Made by a program: the position numbers and the translations under genes
Notes under the pieces: model-generated
What the model was told of the DNA's origin: nothing
What the model saw: the letters and a program-made list of their open reading frames with translations, nothing else
Databases searched by the model: none
Assembly: GCA_030762175.1 (NCBI GenBank)
Contig: CM060834.1
Span: 25,532,001-25,596,000, forward strand
From: Metallyticus violacea
Taxonomy: Eukaryota; Arthropoda; Insecta; Mantodea; Metallyticidae
Reading direction: 5' to 3'
DNA length: 64,000 nucleotides
Shown: piece by piece, positions 57,990 to 64,000 of the stretch
Layout of the letters: every line of letters starts with the position of its first letter
Position numbering within the stretch: the stretch's first letter is position 1

Positions 57990-60115
57990 AAATATTTTAA
58001 ATAATGAATTATGTAAAAGTTGTGGACGGAGTGGCTTGGAAATATTCACAAAGACCTATTATGAACTGCATTGTATAGACGAACGTGGCAAAATTAATGA
58101 GCTTTTCTCAATCAATGTGAGATTACTATATGGTTTGCGAGCCATTAGTAAGTGTCTTCTGATGAAAATATTCCTTGTGGTCTCAAGAACATACCTCCAC
58201 CTGCTACTAAATTTAATACTTATAACCAGTGCATAGAATCTAGTGTAGAAAACGTTGCTCAGAATACAGTGAAAATGACAATTAAAAGAAGCTGTTTCCG
58301 AAAATCATAACAAAAGTAATTTGTCAGTTGCTATAGACGACACATGGCGGAAATGTGGTCATATGTAACAGCAATCAGTATAGAGAATGGAAAAGTGGTA
58401 GATGTTGTGTGTTCAAAACAATGTTTATGTAAAAATTAAGGTAAAGAACATAAACAAGCTGCAAAGCAAACTTTGATGAGTTTAGAACAGGGATAGAGGT
58501 ACAGGCAGCAAAGAAAATTGTTCAGATTTTTCTTTCTGCTTACAATGTAAACTGTTTAGCGATTATAAAGTATTCAAAAAATCATAGCAGTAAAACTATG
58601 TGAAGGTGATAAATATCTAAAAATTAGAATGTATTAGGTACATACAAAAATATATAGACAGATAGATATTACACTCTATAATGAGAGGGAAGAGGTCACT
58701 ATCAGAAGATAAAAGGGTAGGGCTAAAACCGATAAGATATATTAATAAGTATAATAAGCAGGAGAAAGAGGGAATAGCATGGTTTAGATTACAAATCTGG
58801 AGCTTAAGGGATTTTAGAAGTAATTGTGAGCATGGAGTTTGCCTTATAAGTGGAAACTTGGAAAATGTAGAACATATTCTGTGTGAATGTTAAGGAACAA
58901 GTGAGAGGAGACAACAAGCACTATGTGGTAAATGATCGAAATTGCAGCAAAGAAATTATTGGGTAACCAAAGACAAATTAGGAATCTTGGGGAATATCTG
59001 GACAGAGTTAAGAACAAATGTTATGGTCAGAGAGGAGAGAGGATCTGTAAGTTGGAGTGTGTTTATCTTGGGTAACTGACTGGTTGTGATTATATGTAGC
59101 AGATCAAATGTGTATGGATGTCAGTCAGTTAAGGGCAGGAGTTTACAAATGAGAACAAATTTATTTGTTAAATTCTAGAAAATGTTTGGTGTATTATTAT
59201 AGTGTTTCCTTGCTTAGTAGAAGGGGCTGTGCCAGAGTCCTCTGGATATCCCAGTAGGAAGCTACTGATGAACCGAGAGACTGGAGGTTAGCAAATACAG
59301 TTAGTTGAATGGTGAAAATTAGTATGTTAATTACATTTTTTGTATCAGAATGACTTTAAAATATTGACCTGGAATACAACCCGAGTTAGAATCAGGCCAT
59401 ATTGTAATATTTGTGAACGTTGTGTTTTTTAAATAAATCTAAATACACGCAAAAGAATGGATACCAACTGAGAGGGTTAAAAAAATAAAAAGAGGCAAAA
59501 ATTGAGTGACGCCAGTTGCTTAGAAGGATTAAAACAGATTATCCGCAGATACCATAGTTAGAATTTAAAAGTATTATGGGATGGCAATCAGGCAAAACAT
59601 TACAAATGTATATGACACGAGGAAAGCTGCAAGGGCATCCTTTTTTTTCATTTAGTTAGCATGATTTGTGTCCCTCTGAAAATGACAGCTGGTGCAAATA
59701 TAAAAAAGCAGAAGAAAAATATTACCATAAGCATGCTCTACCAGGCCCAAGATTAGAAATTGTAAAGTCAGTCTGACAGTAAAGATTTATTACAAAAGTG
59801 TGTCCATGATCGAACCCAGAACCCCAATAGTATTATATGGTCTAGCTGCCCTGAGACAGATTTTGTATATATTGACACACTTCATGCTGTAGCAACATTT
59901 AATAATGGAAACATAATCACAAGTCATGAGCATTCAGTTGGCTTTAATACAACAAAGTCAACGTTCAAACTAGACAAAGAAAGGATTAGGGTCTCTAACA
60001 AAGCCCTCAGAGGAGTGCAGCAGAACGGAAGGCAATGCAGCACAGAAGAGAATGCAAGAGGAAATGTATGGAGCAAAAGGCATCGAAAACTTCAGAGGGC
60101 TTTTTCTGTAAGTTA
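57990..60115 (+). pseudogene. Mutator-like (MULE) transposase relic, split by LINE sequence
   Basis: Part 1 (57990-58600): CSGRSGLEIFTKTYYELHC-like start, then INVRLLYGLRAI, DDTWRKCGH in shifted frame, and FDEFRTGIEVQAAKKIVQIF. Part 2 (59500-60115): KYYGMAIRQNITNVYDTRKA, CPSENDSWCKYKKAEEKYYH, WSSCPETDFVYIDTLHAVAT and FNNGNI. These blocks, in this order, belong to the Mutator-like transposase family annotated in many arthropod genomes (YYGxAIRxN...CPxGxDSWCKYxKA...WSxCPKTxFV...FNxGN). Frames are interrupted several times. The segment between the parts carries a LINE fragment. Confidence 0.85.
58660..59100 (+). pseudogene. LINE C-terminal fragment inserted in the MULE
   Basis: The frame contains EGIAWFRLQIWSLRDFRSNC then NVEHILCEC, the tail of I/Jockey-type LINE proteins with their terminal CxxC...HxxxxC knuckle. 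Following frames (LGNIWTELRTNVMVREERGS) extend the tail. It interrupts the Mutator-like frame. Confidence 0.75.
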
Positions 60116-60119
60116 CAAA

Positions 60120-62240
60120 ATGTTCACATCTCGTATAATGTAGCTTTCTGAGCTTCTAGAGACATTGTTTTGAAACTTTCACGTGTTTGCCTGATTAACA
60201 CATAAAAACAATGAAAATAAAGACAAAAAATACATGATAAAATTTATGTCTAATTAGAAAAAAAATTACAAAATTTCCATGTTAAAGTTTAGATAAAAAT
60301 AAATTTTTAGCAGTAAAATTTCAGCCGGCTATTCACAACAGACATAGGGAAAAGCTGCATTGAATGTGGCCAATTTAACATCGCAAGGATAAGGGACTTT
60401 CGTAGTGTCTTAAGTGTGGAATTGCTTTGGTGTAAATTTGTAACCGAGTTAGTCCAAAAATACTGTAAGAAACACGGCTCTATGCACCCCTGCTTTGACT
60501 CAGTTTACTATATTTATTCTAGGAAGACGCTAACTCTAAAAATTCTTTTTTCCATATGCTTTCGCTCTATCACAAAATGAAGCAACTTGTTCGCTTTTAT
60601 TCTCCTCCCTTTACGGTAGTCGCGTTTCTTACTACTGCATATTGAAAACGTCCCTTCCTCGCTATCTCAGGCTAGCGAAAAGAGACTGCGTCATAAACCA
60701 TGGCGAACCAACTGCAGGGTCGGTCTGATAAACCAGTCAGATGAGATGGAGCGAGTTTTAGAGAAGTTATGATCGCGGGATCGGAAAAAGTTGTATATTT
60801 GGATAGCAATGTAGTAAGTTTTTGCAGTCATTTTCTATTTACTCTTTCGTTTATCAGAAATAAAAACAACAATGATTACAATTTTGTTAGGGTGTGAAAT
60901 GTGAATTTTAAATTACCTTTCTTCCTTTCAAGTCTATTGTGTTAACAAAACTTCAGCTGCTAGATATTGTAAGCAGAAATTGTGAACATATTCTGAGTTC
61001 TTAATTACGTGAGGCATGTAGCAGACATGATAGTCTTCTAAAACTTGCCATATAAGAATGAGAAAAGTGGTTTAATGGGGAAGGAATGGGGCAAGAGAAC
61101 CCATCTCTATAGAAATCCAAGTTTAGGCAACAGTTCTGAATAGTTCATCCAGTACATATGCAGCTTTTGCATGCGGTAATAATTCAGGCGCAATAAGACA
61201 AAAAATGTTAAAAAGTGACAAAATGAAGTTTCAACATATCTGAAAAAAAAAACTTCATTTAGTAATAAATAAGGAATAACATATTGCACCCAGAAAGGTA
61301 AAAATAGTATAATCTTTATAATTATACACATATTGGAGCAATTGGATATACTAACTAGTAACCTCCCAGCTGTGCCTGCCCGCCCCCCTAAGCGGTTCAT
61401 TACTTATATAGACATGAACTCCTACTAGTGACGATTGCACACCTTTCATTACGCATATAAGAATGAACAACATAACTGGCACTCTAGCGGCATTTTAGCG
61501 GACAACTCCAAAATAACGGAATTCGTAATTAATTTATATACACTAATCATAGCCTAATCTCAGGTAAATTATAGAAACCGGTGGACCCAGTGGATTGCTG
61601 CAGCGAGCGTGGTACGTCAGGCCGTAGCTCGCCTACTTTTTGTAAATATAAATTGATAGCGGATTGTGCTAATATGTTAGGGGTAAATTCTTGTATTTGT
61701 GGAAAACTTCCTTGACTCCAGCAGAACTTATGTAGAGTCATCTAGCGGCAGAAATCATTAGCATCCGGTCATGATAAAATAACAAGAACCTAAGTGCCGA
61801 ATGAACTATTCGGAACAATTACCATACAATTATTTAACATATTAATATAAATAAATACTAAGTATACAATAATTTAATAGAATATTGCTCATTTTCTACT
61901 TCGAGATTAATTTTAATATAAATCCAAGATTATTTCAAAATATTCACTTTAATAATATTTCTTGATATTTATTGCAAATGATTAGAGCATTAATTCAATT
62001 CAATTTACTCTCTGACACACATGATATGACTAGGTCAAATACTCACGGTCTTGACAACAAATTGAACATATTTATTTTACAAATAATATTACAAATTTTA
62101 CAAATAAAACCATAAAAACAGAAAACTAGGATGAAAGGCTTGTAAACGCAAAGAAAATTATGGTTACCCTTGTCACTGTGTTCGTTAAGGAAAATAAACT
62201 GGTCTCCAAATATTCTAATTTCGAAAAAGAATTTTACCGC
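60120..62240. other. intergenic or upstream intron, nothing recognised
   Basis: A GC-richer stretch at 60590-60790 and frames at 61107-61400 and 61547-61741 (minus) have no recognised domain. None matches the FAM20 exon expected upstream. Confidence 0.4.
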
Positions 62241-62242
62241 AA

Positions 62243-62530
62243 GTGTGGCCGAGGTCGTTAAGGCGCGGACTCGTGAGCGGCAGGTCTGGGATTCGATTCC
62301 CGCCAGGACCGTCCTTCCTCAGTTTTTTTTTTTCAGGTTTTCCTCGGTCCTCCTAAACAGAAAATGCTCGGGAGATAACCTAAAATTTGGCCTGGAACGT
62401 TTCCTTCCTTTAAAAAAATATCCTTTCCCAGTTTTTCATTACATCTCATGTATCACCAGTGTTCACCGCCTGTGGTGCCTCAGTAGTTAATATGAGCGTT
62501 AAACACAATTGGAAAAAAAAAAAAAAAAAA
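62243..62530 (+). mobile_element. SINE family A, full length with poly-A
   Basis: The best-preserved copy: GCCGAGGTCGTTAAGGCGCG (A box), GGTCTGGGATTCGATTCCCG (B box), CAGGTTTTCCTCGGTCCTCC, GGGAGATAACCTAAAATTTG, TTCACCGCCTGTGGTGCCTC, GAGCGTTAAACACAATTGG, then A18. The 106-codon open frame over it is a SINE translation. Confidence 0.93.
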
Positions 62531-62539
62531 GAATTTTGT

Positions 62540-63405
62540 TAAACTTTGCTGAAAGCGACCAGAGATAGCGTCGAGCAAGAGTAAGCCTGGAGATCAAACG
62601 AAGTTAAAGTACGGGACAAAAATTTTGATGACTTTTTTTTTTGTCTGGAACTAAAATTACAGCTACCCAGTTGCTTATTTATGTTACGGTGATATGATAA
62701 AATGCATGATGAATGTGGTGCATCAGAGTTGGCTCAGGAATACAACGTTGACACCTCTCTGCAATCTCTTTCAGTATATATTTACTGCTAACATAGAGTA
62801 AATAATTTATTTATTCTTTAATAACTAAGATACTTTCTATATACTTGGTAATATGAAAAACAGAAAGTACTCACAGTGTCTGCTCAATAATACGAAAATA
62901 ATAGTAGCAGCGCTTGAAGCTTACCAGGTATCTCGTGGTAGTGTGTTGCTGTTTATACGAAAGAATATCACTAGACAATCGGAACTCGGCGAGATGAGCC
63001 GAGGTTATTAAGGTTTGTCCTGCACTTTACTTATACCAAGCCCGGAGCCGACTGCCGTGTCTCGACAAAAGTAGAGCTTTAAAGAAAGAAGAACAAAGGC
63101 ATGGCGCTACCTGGCGGTAGGATGAGGAAATAAGGTTTCGAACATTCGACAGGAAGGCAAGATTCCCTAGTGGAGCAAGGAAGCGTAGAGACTACAAACA
63201 GTGTAACGGCATATGTGACTGCGCGCGCTTATAGCGATATTTGGCTAATTGCTACGTACATGCACTTTGTGTTCTGAGAGATAGTCTACACATCTGATTT
63301 ATATTACTGGGATCTTCTACAATAAATGTACAATGTAATTTACAGTAAAATGGAAATGTATTAAAAAAAAACTGCAGAAGATTAAACCTTACTATATTTT
63401 TCCAC
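62540..63405. other. intergenic, nothing recognised
   Basis: No gene recognised. 62930-63230 is GC-richer without identity. Confidence 0.4.
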
Positions 63406-63409
63406 ATTT

Positions 63410-64000
63410 AATTTTAATACTTATTCCACTTGACAGTAATTTTTCGATTCCCATCATTCGACTGGACGTGTAACCAACGGCGCACAGCTGTCAAAATTTC
63501 CATGTTGCTGACGAGGTGTTTGCGGCAAAGTGTTCCTTCAGTAACGGGGCTAGGTCTGGATTGTATGCCGGTTGATTCAACGCCAGAAATGATTTGCGTC
63601 ATTGATGTAGTCACATGAGGACGAGCGTTGTCATGGAAAATGATGACTTCCTCCAGAGATTTTATTGGACGTTTACGGAGCAGAGCAGCTCGTGATATAA
63701 TACGCAGCCCTTATATTTATTCCTTTTATCGCAAAACCAGCAAAAGTGACACCATGGCTATCCCAGAAAACAGTAAGCAAAATCTTTCCTACAGATGCGT
63801 TGTCCTGCAATTTTTAGGTGGCAGCGAGTTTATCGCTTTCTATCAGCGGTGTTATGAAACACCCACAATTTGTACCTGGTAACAACGCGGTCAAAGAATG
63901 CGTTTACAGCCCTCTGGTACTGGAGCAAATGCTCAAGACTGTATCCCATACGGTGGAGTTACCGACTGGGATATCCAAGTTCATCATGAAAGAGCTGTAT
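63410..64000 (-). pseudogene. mariner transposase relic, runs off the window edge
   Basis: Minus strand: DFAYCFLGYPWCHFCWFCDK (decayed DxxGxxLxDFLxxG block), EEVIIFHDNARPHVTTSMTQ (second catalytic Asp block, across a frameshift), then RKHLVSNMEILTAVRRWLHV and GNRKITVKWNKY (C-terminal tail). The sequence near 63990, toward the N-terminus, is partly readable. The 5' end lies beyond 64000. Confidence 0.8.

Noticed and set aside
61547..61741. 64-codon minus-strand frame as an upstream FAM20 exon
   Set aside because: Lacks the expected FYFSDFERH-type motif and the required donor phase at its end.

Overview
This is eukaryotic, AT-rich nuclear DNA. Coding sequence is very sparse, introns are long, and degraded transposable elements are dense. 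tRNA-derived SINEs, mariner/Tc1 relics with HTH_48-type transposases, decayed LINEs and a Mutator-like transposase point to an insect with a large genome. A hemimetabolous species is most likely, and by resemblance of the repeats a cockroach or termite relative (Blattodea). The species is an inference; nothing in the window fixes it. There are no operons, bacterial genes, CRISPR arrays or functional tRNA/rRNA genes.

Only one host gene is recognisable. It is a FAM20-family secretory-pathway kinase of the FAM20C (Golgi casein kinase-like) type on the minus strand. Two consecutive internal exons are present, at 57039-57343 and 39009-39282. They are joined in phase across a 17,756-bp intron with consensus GT and AG ends. 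Together they encode about 190 residues of the kinase C-lobe, including the GNMDRHHYE and [10 protein letters not shown] motifs. The 5' exons must lie above 64000. The 3' exons lie below 39009 or beyond position 1; I could not find them here.

Layout: 1-9.3 kb holds mariner relics, a 3' SINE fragment, one full SINE and a decayed LINE. 9.4-13 kb holds a tRNA-type SINE head, a tRNA-Lys primer-binding site, a Helitron/HINE-like element with an internal tandem array, and a deleted mariner. 13-24 kb holds mariner fragments, a long imperfect palindrome, the second copy of a 400-bp unknown repeat, a possible solo LTR and another mariner. 24.9-33.8 kb holds a foldback element, a Tc1-like element, hairpins, a 71-bp duplication and SINEs. 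34-39 kb holds more mariner-like relics. The long FAM20 intron (39.3-57.0 kb) contains at least ten identifiable insertions. 57.4-64 kb contains a Mutator-like transposase relic split by LINE sequence, a SINE, and a mariner relic at the edge.

Almost every transposase or reverse-transcriptase frame seen is interrupted, so these are fossils. The most noteworthy non-gene signals are the two related copies of the array-bearing element (10.7 and 45.2 kb), three large inverted-repeat structures (16.95, 24.9 and 42.3 kb), and a cleanly dated nesting of a SINE inside a DNA transposon (55.7-56.8 kb). I did not find convincing evidence of a wholly new biological system.
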